DNA from: Herbinix sp.
Lineage (GTDB): Bacteria > Bacillota > Clostridia > Lachnospirales > Lachnospiraceae
Assembly (NCBI GenBank): GCA_029238935.1
Contig: JAQZBN010000027.1
Coordinates: forward strand, 25,707 to 89,706
Length of the DNA stretch: 64,000 bases
Reading direction: 5' to 3'
This document shows positions 57,601-64,000 of this stretch, in pieces. The position numbers and the translations under genes are program-made. The notes below the pieces were generated by a model. The model saw only the letters and a program-made list of their open reading frames with translations. It searched no databases and had not been told where the DNA came from. Each line of letters starts with the position of its first letter. Within the stretch, counting starts at the first letter, position 1.

Positions 57601-58129
57601 TGAAATAGAAACCAGGGGCAATCGTATCTTTTCCTACGTGATGAACAACTATTGGAGAGTGAATTATCTTGGGAAACAGGGGGGACAAATTTGTTTTCGA
57701 TATGGGATAACCTCCGAATCTTCAATTCCATATGAAAAGGCTTATCGGTTTGGAATACTGAAACGTCAAGGAATCATTGCGCATCGAATGAGTTATCAGG
57801 AATTTCGAACAGAGATACCAAAGATTTATCAGGAGGGAATGGAAGCGCAACTGTTTTTTGCTGATTCAGACCACATTGTTGTATCAACCATTCGAGGTTC
57901 CAGGAATGGAATGGGTTTAATAATTCGTTTACAGGAAACAGGAGGATATGAAGGGGATATAACGTTACATTTTCCTTATAATCGATTGGATACCGTGGAA
58001 CGGACAAATCATCAGGAGAGATGTAATGAGAAACTTTCGAATACCTTGGAAGATGGTTTCACTGTTACCTTAAAACCTTGGGAAGTTCATACTTATCAGG
58101 TGACTTTTGCGAAGGATAATGTGTGGTAA
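54695..58129 (+). CDS. Large GH38-like alpha-mannosidase family protein
   Basis: 1144 residues. An N-terminal beta-sandwich (to about 285) precedes a GH38-type catalytic barrel starting YTTPHAHTDIGYTHRQWEVAER, with metal ligands H295, H297-type and D299 as expected. C-terminal mutarotase-like beta domains follow (NNYYKASINTVTGCVQSLYDKEL). The segment where a GH38 nucleophile aspartate usually lies reads S413-A-T-G-S-Y-P419, with no Asp, so activity or mechanism may differ. No signal peptide. It is co-directional with nagA and GH2, suggesting alpha-mannoside removal from the same glycan. ATG 54695 has GAAGGGAG upstream. Confidence 0.8.
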   Translation: MQMENGEEMIWKIREMEELTDTFRTPMPSKNFSVIEHIVEGWPSFHVSPADPDGQYKSFEYSINFELKNTSAMYLYMAYIVSTPRFPDVIIDVNGIQGMYYPNPVPSKEKEIKPAHALHASIYNREDSWTYIPEQYLRLGNNVITIIAQDDKPVERIENEQAVLRLDRMADACGFHYGALELRSTTEKPEACVHKILPSVIYYHDESGNLVEKCSLRIQNINSRDEMLQGSMHFSWDNGEMTIPYSVPTPPFGQVRIPFCLPDGEGIVRYEMNGDLKLRGTFQRKRKWKVYTTPHAHTDIGYTHRQWEVAERMCRNIDTALDLLKGEYKENFAYIIDVTWHLEEYLNSRSMDRKEELMEAIASGKFGIPWNYADLLTQLPSLEALIHNGDFTNRILELYGLFADRSDIVDVASATGSYPSVLAGSGVKYLLHADNQDRGPFRFNGELHRHSPFWWKSPDGSRILTWLARMYCELKKVCGSPASYEAAERGLELWLMDYERDDYAPDAVILYGQEADNTDLDTRSAKFLSEWKEKVVYPELIPSNGSSFFDYIMKFSNSFDEYEGDEGAYWEDGAASSVKETFAVRNAEEGIRCAEILDSLAMLHSTNLKFPLEHYNEAWKQVLLYEEHTWGAFLSGNDPKAILQQDQWAVKKHMADQAVHWKNRLLIQATAKISLMWNNGAREVVVYNPYSFPVWGMVTVEFSIDETIINPDGSETTWVEISRTTTQVLAGIWVDSLNSFSYRRYVLRKRKPMDQGGRKISNIVDKELVEIENNYYKASINTVTGCVQSLYDKELQKELTQGNTLGQILYAKGGEGTTLLGNRPELKKTGAKVQPCFFPSETILTELELGTCVKIKGTAVLGAITVTYTLPKKEKSLWMEYCYDKEETDQLEAVYVDFPFDLPTLSNVLSDSQIGWVDWYKKTLPGACKEWMPLQTSILMQSNECDIQIASPDAFLFTVGSPVQGKWSSEIETRGNRIFSYVMNNYWRVNYLGKQGGQICFRYGITSESSIPYEKAYRFGILKRQGIIAHRMSYQEFRTEIPKIYQEGMEAQLFFADSDHIVVSTIRGSRNGMGLIIRLQETGGYEGDITLHFPYNRLDTVERTNHQERCNEKLSNTLEDGFTVTLKPWEVHTYQVTFAKDNVW

Positions 58130-58234
58130 TCGATGAAATGCATATCGTTCTAGTGAAAGGGATTAGTTTAATACATCGAGCGGGTGATAAGAATAGAAGT
58201 AAGAAAGACAGTAGAAAAGATGTAATAAAAATAG

Positions 58235-58299
58235 ACGGATACTTTAGTGTATACATCCGAGTTAACAAATTGGAGCATACATGTCAAGTATCCGTTTTT
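58235..58299. terminator. Hairpin between the GH38-like gene and DeoR copy 2
   Basis: ACGGATACTT and AAGTATCCGT form a 10-bp stem with a 41-nt loop, followed by TTTTT; it separates two convergent genes. Confidence 0.55.
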
Positions 58300-58320
58300 G
58301 TTGAAAGAGAAACCATAGCT

Positions 58321-59055
58321 TTAAGCGATAATAATATTATTAAGGTCACTTAATTCAGGAATTTCCTTTTCAATTATAATATTGGGATCGCTGAGTGAAG
58401 CAACCTTAATCATGGTTACGACGTTATATTTGGCAGAATCCAATAGAAAATAAGATACGGAGGACTTATCCATTGCAATTTTTTTGATTGTATATTCATT
58501 GATATCATGATTTGTGATTCCGGATTTTTTACTAAAACCATTGGAACCGAGAAAACATTTGTTGAAGTTCAATTGAGTTAAGGAGGCTTCCGCTAGTGGG
58601 CCAATGCAGGAATTCGTAGACTGCTTGATGTTGCCACCAATCATAATTCCTGAAATATTATGGGCTGCCAATTGATTAATATGGTAAATTCCGTTGGTAA
58701 TTACCGTAATATTTCGATTTACAAGATGGGGAATCATCTGTAGCGTGGTACTGGAGGGGTCTAAGAAGATGACATCATTATCCTGCACATAAGTACTTGC
58801 TTTTAGAGCGATTTTATTCTTAGCCTCTTTATTCATAGTTAACTTCGCCGTAATACTTAACTCTGTGCTTTTTCTATTAAGCTGGACGCCACCCCCGTGT
58901 AATAGGGAGACTTTTCCGAAGCTTTCTAATTCCCTGAGATCTCTTCGTAAGGTAGACAGGGAAATCCCTAAGTAATCGGATAAAAATTCCATATATATCG
59001 TATCATGTTCGGCAAGCAAATCAAGAATGGTTTGCTGTCTGATTGCTGGGATCAT
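58321..59055 (-). CDS. DeoR-family regulator, copy 2
   Basis: 244 residues, same layout as copy 1: HTH with LGISLSTLRRDLRELESFGKV and a DeoRC effector domain. Differences concentrate in the first 60 residues (DNA-binding part) and near effector-facing loops, suggesting different operators or ligands after duplication. It faces away from the ABC importer genes, which begin 484 bp upstream on the other strand, and probably controls them. Confidence 0.9.
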   Translation of the reverse strand: MIPAIRQQTILDLLAEHDTIYMEFLSDYLGISLSTLRRDLRELESFGKVSLLHGGGVQLNRKSTELSITAKLTMNKEAKNKIALKASTYVQDNDVIFLDPSSTTLQMIPHLVNRNITVITNGIYHINQLAAHNISGIMIGGNIKQSTNSCIGPLAEASLTQLNFNKCFLGSNGFSKKSGITNHDINEYTIKKIAMDKSSVSYFLLDSAKYNVVTMIKVASLSDPNIIIEKEIPELSDLNNIIIA

Positions 59056-59168
59056 ATTGATACCTCCAATTGAGTTTTATGATATTTCTTGTGAAACGAG
59101 ATGAAAAAATGTGGTTTATTATTCAATAAAGCTTCGGATGTATGCTGATAGAAATCTGATTTAGCTTG

Positions 59169-59197
59169 ATTATAGCTCATATTTACCTTTTTGTAAA
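59169..59197 (-). promoter_or_regulatory. Promoter of DeoR copy 2
   Basis: Minus strand TTTACA (59197-59192), 17 bp, TATAAT (59174-59169). It shares TTCATTTATGTTTACA with the copy 1 promoter, which may be an autoregulatory site. Confidence 0.65.
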
Positions 59198-59325
59198 CAT
59201 AAATGAATTAATATGAAATAAATTGAAAAATATCGACATAACCTTTATAGTCGGTAAATTTATATATTATTTACAATTATGAAAATGAAATACCATCTAT
59301 ATTATAATATATTGCTATAAAACTA

Positions 59326-59354
59326 TTGACTTAATCATATGTTTCATGTATTAT
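59326..59354 (+). promoter_or_regulatory. Promoter of the ABC sugar importer genes
   Basis: TTGACT (59326-59331), 17 bp, TATTAT (59349-59354), in a long AT-rich leader about 170 bp before the first permease. Confidence 0.6.
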
Positions 59355-59436
59355 AAAGCTTAGGATTGAAAAAATGTGATAGAAGATGAAAATAAATGAA
59401 AAAGTTGTTGCTTGAACAGAAAGAAGGAGGCATAAG

Positions 59437-59451
59437 ATGAACAATGATTGA
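59437..59451 (+). other. Four-codon open frame behind a perfect ribosome site
   Basis: AAGGAGG (59424-59430), 6 bases, then ATG AAC AAT GAT TGA. It is too short to be annotated as a gene; it lies in the 5' leader of the importer transcript and may be a leader peptide or a relic start. Confidence 0.3.
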
Positions 59452-59538
59452 AATGATGCTGCTAATCCACGAACACAGGTAAGGTATGGTTAAGTACCAA
59501 TCGCATCATAATATATTAGATGTAAAGGAGTATAGATA

Positions 59539-61008
59539 ATGAAAACGAACAATGTAGAAAAAAAGTACTTAAAAGTTTTTGCTTATATCATTGCAGGTTT
59601 AGCATTGATAACGTTCTTCTTTTTATTCATCCCGGGAATGAATCCAATGAAATTTCTTCCTCAAATCAAAGAGTGGTCGTATTTACATTTCTTGAATAAC
59701 ACCATGAAGGTAGACAAATTATTTGTATCTTCCTATCCGGATATTAGGGAGTTTTTCGCAAGCAATGCGATTCTTATCTTCTGCGGCTATCTGGTAGGAA
59801 TATTTCTCGTAGCACAGCTGATCTTTGCGATACTTATGTTTTCAAATCGTCCTGCTACAAAAGCAAAAGGGCTCATGTTTGTAATGATATTTTCAGTTCT
59901 TAATCTAATAACGAATGTCATGATAATGGCTGTTGTTTATGGAGCAAACTCCTCAGTAATGGAACTGGGTTATGAGAAGATGGGAATACAGTATGAGTAT
60001 CCAGCAGGAGCTATTGTATTTACCGTTATCGGATTGGTACAATTTTTATTGGGTAAGTTTTATCGTAGAAGATTAATGATAGAGAAAGGACTCTACACGA
60101 AGATGAGTCGTTCTCAGAAGATAGAGAACATCAAAGGTTATGCTTTCATATCACCTTACATTATTGGTTTTATCGCATTTACCGGATTGCCTTTGATTTT
60201 TTCGTTTTTTTCGTCTTTTACATATTACAATATTACTGCAGTCCAGAAATGGTATGGCTTAAATAATTTTATTAAGTTATTTACTGCTGATGATTATTTT
60301 TGGAAGAGTTTATATAATACCGGTTGGTATGTAATCGTCAGTGTTCCTTTGGCCATCATTGTTGCAATGATACTTGCTCTTTTGATGAATATGAACCACA
60401 TAAAAGGCTTGAGATTTTTCCGTACTGTTTATTATTTGCCCTCTGTTTTATCGGGAGTAGCAGTATTTCTGTTATGGCAGTGGGTGCTTGATCCGAATGC
60501 AGGTTTATTGAATAACTTTCTTCAGATATTTGGTATCCATGGGCCTGCCTGGTTGTATGATGCACAGTGGACAAAACCTGCACTGGTACTTATGAAAATT
60601 TGGGGAGTAGGTGGAAGTACCGTTATTCTCTTATCCGCATTACAGTCAGTGCCACAGGAATTATATGAAGCAGGTTCTATCGATGGAGCAACCGGTTTCA
60701 GCAAATTCTTTAAGATTACATTACCTATGATTTCTCCTACATTATTTTTCGTAATGGTAACAGGTATTAGCGGTGCTTTCCAAGTTTTTGACTCAGCATA
60801 TATTATGGCTAATGGTACCGGAGGTCCTAATAACTCATTGCTATTCTATAATTTATATTTGTTTAATACCGCAATGGCAGATCAACAAATGGGTAAAGCT
60901 AGTGCAATGGCATGGATATTATTTGTCATTATCATGTTATTTACGGTAATTCAAATGATAGGCTCTAGAAAATGGGTTTATTATGAAGGAGGTTCGGATA
61001 AGAAATGA
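59539..61008 (+). CDS. ABC sugar transporter permease (MalF/LacF type) with N-terminal extension
   Basis: 489 residues against ~300 for this class. The C-terminal ~290 residues (from about 200, GYAFISPYIIGFIAFTGLPLIFSF) are a standard six-segment permease with the EAA loop EAGSIDGATGFSKFFKITLP. The first ~195 residues add about four further membrane segments and an outward loop that I do not recognise. A 4-base overlap (ATGA) couples it to the second permease. Expected to import oligosaccharides. Confidence 0.88.
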   Translation: MKTNNVEKKYLKVFAYIIAGLALITFFFLFIPGMNPMKFLPQIKEWSYLHFLNNTMKVDKLFVSSYPDIREFFASNAILIFCGYLVGIFLVAQLIFAILMFSNRPATKAKGLMFVMIFSVLNLITNVMIMAVVYGANSSVMELGYEKMGIQYEYPAGAIVFTVIGLVQFLLGKFYRRRLMIEKGLYTKMSRSQKIENIKGYAFISPYIIGFIAFTGLPLIFSFFSSFTYYNITAVQKWYGLNNFIKLFTADDYFWKSLYNTGWYVIVSVPLAIIVAMILALLMNMNHIKGLRFFRTVYYLPSVLSGVAVFLLWQWVLDPNAGLLNNFLQIFGIHGPAWLYDAQWTKPALVLMKIWGVGGSTVILLSALQSVPQELYEAGSIDGATGFSKFFKITLPMISPTLFFVMVTGISGAFQVFDSAYIMANGTGGPNNSLLFYNLYLFNTAMADQQMGKASAMAWILFVIIMLFTVIQMIGSRKWVYYEGGSDKK

Positions 61009-61892
61009 AAGACTCAACTCAAGTAATGAAGAAAAATAAAAATGGTGTTAAGCTTTCGGAATCCATTCGTTTTCGCCAAGCAATTACAGGTACGATTGGA
61101 ACGGTAACTTTACTTCTTGGATCGGTTTTGGTCTTATATCCTTTGATATGGATGCTTTCAACTGCTTTAAAATCCGATGCTGAGGTAATGATTAATCAAT
61201 CCTTGATCCCTTGGGACTGGCGTTGGGATAACTTTGCTAAGGCGTGGAATTCAGCTCCATTTGATATTTATTTAAAAAATACAATTTACCTAACCGTGAT
61301 TGGTTTGATTGGTACTTTGCTATCGAATACATTGGTTGCATATGGATTTGCAAAATTGAATTTTAAAGGAAAAGATGCAATCTTTCTATGTGTTCTGGGA
61401 ACGATGATGATACCGGGTATGGTTACCATGATACCTTCCTACGTGCTCTTTTCAAAGATTGGCTGGGTTGGTACATATTTACCTTTGACTATTCCGGCAT
61501 TTACCGGTGGTGCATATAATATATTCCTGCTTAGACAGGCGTTTATGGGAATTAATTCAGCTTATTCAGACGCAGCGAAAATCGAAGGTGCAGGAGAAAT
61601 GAAGATTTTAACCAAGATCTATGTTCCGTTAACAAGGCCGGTGCTTACTACCATCGCTGTATTTACGTTCAATGGAAGATGGAATGACTATTTTGGACCG
61701 ATGCTTTATTTAAACGATGAAAAGCTCTATACCTTGCAGTTGGGACTTCGTACGTTCCGTGGAACAGCTGGAGTTGAATGGCAGAAATTTATGGCTGCGT
61801 CCCTGATTGTATTAATTCCAACGGTTATAATCTACTTCTTTATGCAGAAGTATATTATTCAAAGTGTTGCAATTGGTGGCGTAAAAGGCTAG
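61005..61892 (+). CDS. ABC sugar transporter permease (MalG/LacG type)
   Basis: 295 residues, six membrane segments, C-terminal EAA loop (AAKIEGAGEMKILTKIYVPLTRPVLTT) and the usual FNGRWNDYFGPMLYL segment. Partner of the preceding permease, overlapping it by 4 bases. No ATPase gene is nearby; like many Firmicute carbohydrate importers it may use a shared MsmX-type ATPase. Confidence 0.92.
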   Translation: MKDSTQVMKKNKNGVKLSESIRFRQAITGTIGTVTLLLGSVLVLYPLIWMLSTALKSDAEVMINQSLIPWDWRWDNFAKAWNSAPFDIYLKNTIYLTVIGLIGTLLSNTLVAYGFAKLNFKGKDAIFLCVLGTMMIPGMVTMIPSYVLFSKIGWVGTYLPLTIPAFTGGAYNIFLLRQAFMGINSAYSDAAKIEGAGEMKILTKIYVPLTRPVLTTIAVFTFNGRWNDYFGPMLYLNDEKLYTLQLGLRTFRGTAGVEWQKFMAASLIVLIPTVIIYFFMQKYIIQSVAIGGVKG

Positions 61893-61984
61893 TCTCTTGT
61901 GAAAAATACAATCACTCATTGTAGCATTAATTTAAAAGAATGTGAAAAATGGTGAAAATAATTGATAAAAAATGAATATTTTTA

Positions 61985-62013
61985 TTGACATACCACATTG
62001 GCAGGTATAAAAT
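61985..62013 (+). promoter_or_regulatory. Promoter of the binding-protein gene
   Basis: TTGACA (61985-61990), 17 bp, TAAAAT (62008-62013). A separate strong promoter would allow more binding protein than permease. Confidence 0.6.
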
Positions 62014-62084
62014 AGAAATATCAAAAAGAAAATACTTTAAATAAAAGATTTAAGTTTTTCTTACAAAAAAGGAGGAAGTATTTC

Positions 62085-63512
62085 ATGAAAAAGATTAAAA
62101 GTATTTTAATGTTAGTTTTATGTATGGCTATGATGGCTACATCATTGGTTGGCTGTGGAAAAACTGACAAAGAGGACGAAACTTCTGGAACAACAGATGT
62201 AACACCAACGGAAGCAGTTGTTGCTGATGACACGGATGACACAGCAGAAGCAACTCCGGCAGCAGAGGAAGAGACATCAGGGGAACCAGTAAAATTACGT
62301 TTGTGGGCTCATTGGGGATCTGAGCAACGCCGTCCTACCATTAATAAGATCGTTGAGAAATTCAACGAGAAATATGCAGATCAAGGTATCTCAGTGGAAT
62401 ATGTTTATGTACCTTTCGATGATATTGAAACTAAGATGATTGCTTCTGTAACTGCTGGAAACCCTGCTAACGTTGTAGTTTCTGCAATTGAAGCTACCAA
62501 TGTTAAGGCTATGCGTAATCAGGCAGCTGATATCACAGATTACTTAACACCTGGTATTGAAGAAAAATTCTATGATAAATACTGGGATATGGTTAAATGG
62601 GAAGATAGAGTATATGCAGTACCATTTAATACAGATACTCGTTTGGTTTACTATAATAAGACGATGTTTGCTGATGCAGGCGTAAAAGTGGAAGATATCA
62701 AAACTTGGGATGATATGATCAATGCCTGTAAGACCCTGGATGCTAAATTTCAAGGTACCGGCGACTATATGTTAGCTTTCAATCCTGTACTTGGTAACTT
62801 TGGTTTTGACACTTTAGCAATTAACAATGGCGGTGGATTGTGGGATGATAACTTCAATCCTAATGTTCCGATGGCAAACAGAAAAGAAAATATTGAAACA
62901 TTAGAACATATGAAAGTTTATGCTGATATGTACGGAATGGATTTATTACAAGCAACAATGGCAGCAAATGCTGGTGGTGCTCAGGACTTATTCCTTTCTA
63001 AGAAAGTAGCAATGATTGGTCAGACCTGTAACTACATTGCAACTATTGAAACCTACAATGCAGAGGCACAGATTGATTACGGCGTATTCCCTTACCCAGC
63101 AGGACCTTCTAACCCTACAGGCGAACCGGCAGCATGGGGCGGCGGTTTCGTATGTACAGTGCCTTATGGAGCACCAAATCCAAAAGAGTCTACTCTTTTA
63201 GCTGAATTCATGGCAACTGAAGGTGCAGCGATCTGGGCACAGGAACAAAAAGATGTTATGTGTTCCGTCGAAGCAAATGAAAATCCTGCGATGGCATCTT
63301 CTGTAGGCTGGACAGAAACTCTTGCTCTTATGAACAATACTTATGGTACTCGTAGACATATCTATGCTCCAAACGCAGGTACCTTCATGGGTGAAGCAGT
63401 TGACTCCATCGTTAAGAATTATACAGCAACAGATGTAACTGCAGCGTTAAATACAGCGCAGGATAAGATCGTAGCTAAGATTGAAGAAGAAAAATTCATC
63501 TTTGGTGAATAA
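62085..63512 (+). CDS. ABC sugar transporter substrate-binding lipoprotein
   Basis: 475 residues. The signal peptide ends in lipobox LVGC (C24), then an acidic Thr/Glu/Asp-rich linker to about residue 65. The type I extracellular solute-binding fold follows (KLRLWAHWGSEQRRPTINKIVEKFNEKY, VYAVPFNTDTRLVYYNKTMFADAGV). It captures oligosaccharides outside the membrane for the two permeases upstream. AAGGAGG precedes the ATG. A terminator follows. Confidence 0.93.
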   Translation: MKKIKSILMLVLCMAMMATSLVGCGKTDKEDETSGTTDVTPTEAVVADDTDDTAEATPAAEEETSGEPVKLRLWAHWGSEQRRPTINKIVEKFNEKYADQGISVEYVYVPFDDIETKMIASVTAGNPANVVVSAIEATNVKAMRNQAADITDYLTPGIEEKFYDKYWDMVKWEDRVYAVPFNTDTRLVYYNKTMFADAGVKVEDIKTWDDMINACKTLDAKFQGTGDYMLAFNPVLGNFGFDTLAINNGGGLWDDNFNPNVPMANRKENIETLEHMKVYADMYGMDLLQATMAANAGGAQDLFLSKKVAMIGQTCNYIATIETYNAEAQIDYGVFPYPAGPSNPTGEPAAWGGGFVCTVPYGAPNPKESTLLAEFMATEGAAIWAQEQKDVMCSVEANENPAMASSVGWTETLALMNNTYGTRRHIYAPNAGTFMGEAVDSIVKNYTATDVTAALNTAQDKIVAKIEEEKFIFGE

Positions 63513-63574
63513 CAAGTGGCAAGACCCATGTGACATAAAATAGTTGTGTAACAGCAAATTAGCAACGTGTATTG

Positions 63575-63606
63575 AAAAGGCAGTCTGTTTACAGGCTGCC
63601 TTTTTT
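63575..63606 (+). terminator. Terminator after the binding-protein gene
   Basis: AAAAGGCAGtCTG pairs with CAGgCTGCCTTTT around a TTTA loop, followed by T residues. Confidence 0.85.
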
Positions 63607-63734
63607 CAATCAAAATTTCAGGGAATGAATGTAAATGTGAAATATAAAGAAAGAAAGTGACTGTAAAATTAATAAAATTAGCAATTTATAGATAGAATTT
63701 GTAAGCAAATAATTAATCTGATGGGAGGTACATA

Positions 63735-64000
63735 ATGAAACAAAGCTCGAATGATACGAAGTTCCACGATACGAAGTTCAATGATACCAAATTGGATGAT
63801 ACGAAATTCAATAATACGAAGTTCGAGGATGAAAAGTTCAATGATACGAAGTTCAATGATACGAAGTTCAATGATACGGAGTTCAATGATACGAAATTCG
63901 ATGATACAAAGTTTCAAGATACGATGCTCCACGATATGAAGTATCACGATACAGAGTATCATAATACGAAGTATTATATGATAGGCAATACCCATATTGA
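63735..64000 (+). CDS. GH38 alpha-mannosidase, N-terminal part, with 15 pentapeptide repeats (3' end outside window)
   Basis: The frame opens at ATG 63735, behind GGGAGG 7 bases upstream, and runs off the window. After MKQSS come 15 consecutive five-residue units (residues 6-80), consensus N-D-T-K-F: NDTKF, HDTKF, NDTKL, DDTKF, NNTKF, EDEKF, two more NDTKF, NDTEF, and so on, drifting to HDTEY and HNTKY. The chain then continues YMIGNTHI, the start of the GH38 mannosidase metal site (usually GNTHIDPVW). The sequence has no signal peptide, so the enzyme should be cytoplasmic. It follows the sugar importer, consistent with hydrolysis of imported mannosides. The GH38 call rests on eight residues plus context; the repeat itself is read directly. 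Confidence 0.75.
   Translation, partial: MKQSSNDTKFHDTKFNDTKLDDTKFNNTKFEDEKFNDTKFNDTKFNDTEFNDTKFDDTKFQDTMLHDMKYHDTEYHNTKYYMIGNTHI
63750..63974 (+). repeat. 15-bp coding tandem repeat (15 units)
   Basis: Unit AATGATACGAAGTTC repeats in frame fifteen times. Units 7-10 are nearly identical at the DNA level, including silent positions, while the outer units are more diverged. The 15-bp length keeps frame if units are gained or lost. Because the unit has no stop in several frames, spurious frames also stay open on both strands. Confidence 0.95.

Noticed and set aside
63678..63995. Minus-strand frame encoding Ile/Glu/Leu-rich repeats, and a plus-strand frame at 63751-63939
   Set aside because: Both are by-products of the 15-bp repeat, whose unit lacks stops in several frames; only the frame from 63735 has a ribosome site and continues into a recognisable enzyme start.

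Overview
The window looks like chromosome from an anaerobic, spore-forming, low-GC Firmicute of the Clostridia, most likely a Lachnospiraceae relative of the Clostridium (Lachnoclostridium) phytofermentans group. The reasons are AT-rich DNA with strong AGGAGG ribosome sites, a clostridial fab/acc operon that uses FabK, a type III glutamine synthetase, rubrerythrin, a LysM-GH18 spore-type protein, a T-box leader, a CIRCE element, and an aldo/keto reductase carrying iron-sulfur clusters. The species assignment is an inference from gene content.

Layout. 1-5.9 kb: 3' part of acetolactate synthase, then serC-serA behind a consensus promoter with an operator-like palindrome, a DUF1015 gene and rubrerythrin. 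6-9.1 kb: a YesL-like membrane protein and glnN behind a leader terminator. 9.2-19.5 kb: the complete type II fatty-acid operon, starting with a MarR/FabT-type regulator whose promoter carries a perfect 19-bp palindrome, then fabH-acpP-fabK-fabD-fabG-fabF-accB-fabZ-accC-accD-accA. 19.8-30.2 kb: a phosphotransferase, a T-box-controlled short alanyl-tRNA synthetase, a LysM-GH18 protein that has lost its catalytic acids, a membrane protein, an ABC-F ATPase, an SGNH hydrolase and an aldo/keto reductase. 30.4-34.1 kb: a four-gene operon (alpha/beta hydrolase, condensation-type acyltransferase, zinc-ribbon membrane protein, TraX-like acetyltransferase) of unknown product. 34.5-40.3 kb: a DUF5721-like gene, CIRCE-htpG with a Cys/His-rich insert, DegV, and a secreted CAP-Ig-FN3 protein. 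40.4-46.6 kb: tRNA-Pro, a lipoprotein, an FRG-domain protein, a sugar-dehydrogenase-like beta-propeller, and tRNA-Thr whose 3' half is duplicated 1.5 kb downstream, bracketing a decayed insert. 46.6-49.4 kb: a second DegV and a two-gene ABC transporter.

49.8-64 kb is a carbohydrate locus. It holds two near-identical DeoR regulators, nagA, a GH2 beta-mannosidase, a large GH38-like protein, an ABC sugar importer (two permeases and a binding lipoprotein, no ATPase), and at the right edge the start of a GH38 alpha-mannosidase. Together these fit import and cytoplasmic breakdown of alpha-mannosyl / Man-beta-1,4-GlcNAc oligosaccharides such as N-glycan cores.

The most unusual item is the last gene. 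Its first ~80 residues are 15 tandem five-residue units (consensus N-D-T-K-F, encoded by a 15-bp DNA repeat) fused directly to what looks like the catalytic N-terminus of an alpha-mannosidase. Other notable items are the apparently inactive LysM-GH18 protein, the metal-ligand-rich insert in HtpG, the tRNA-Thr integration scar, and the uncharacterised acyltransferase operon.
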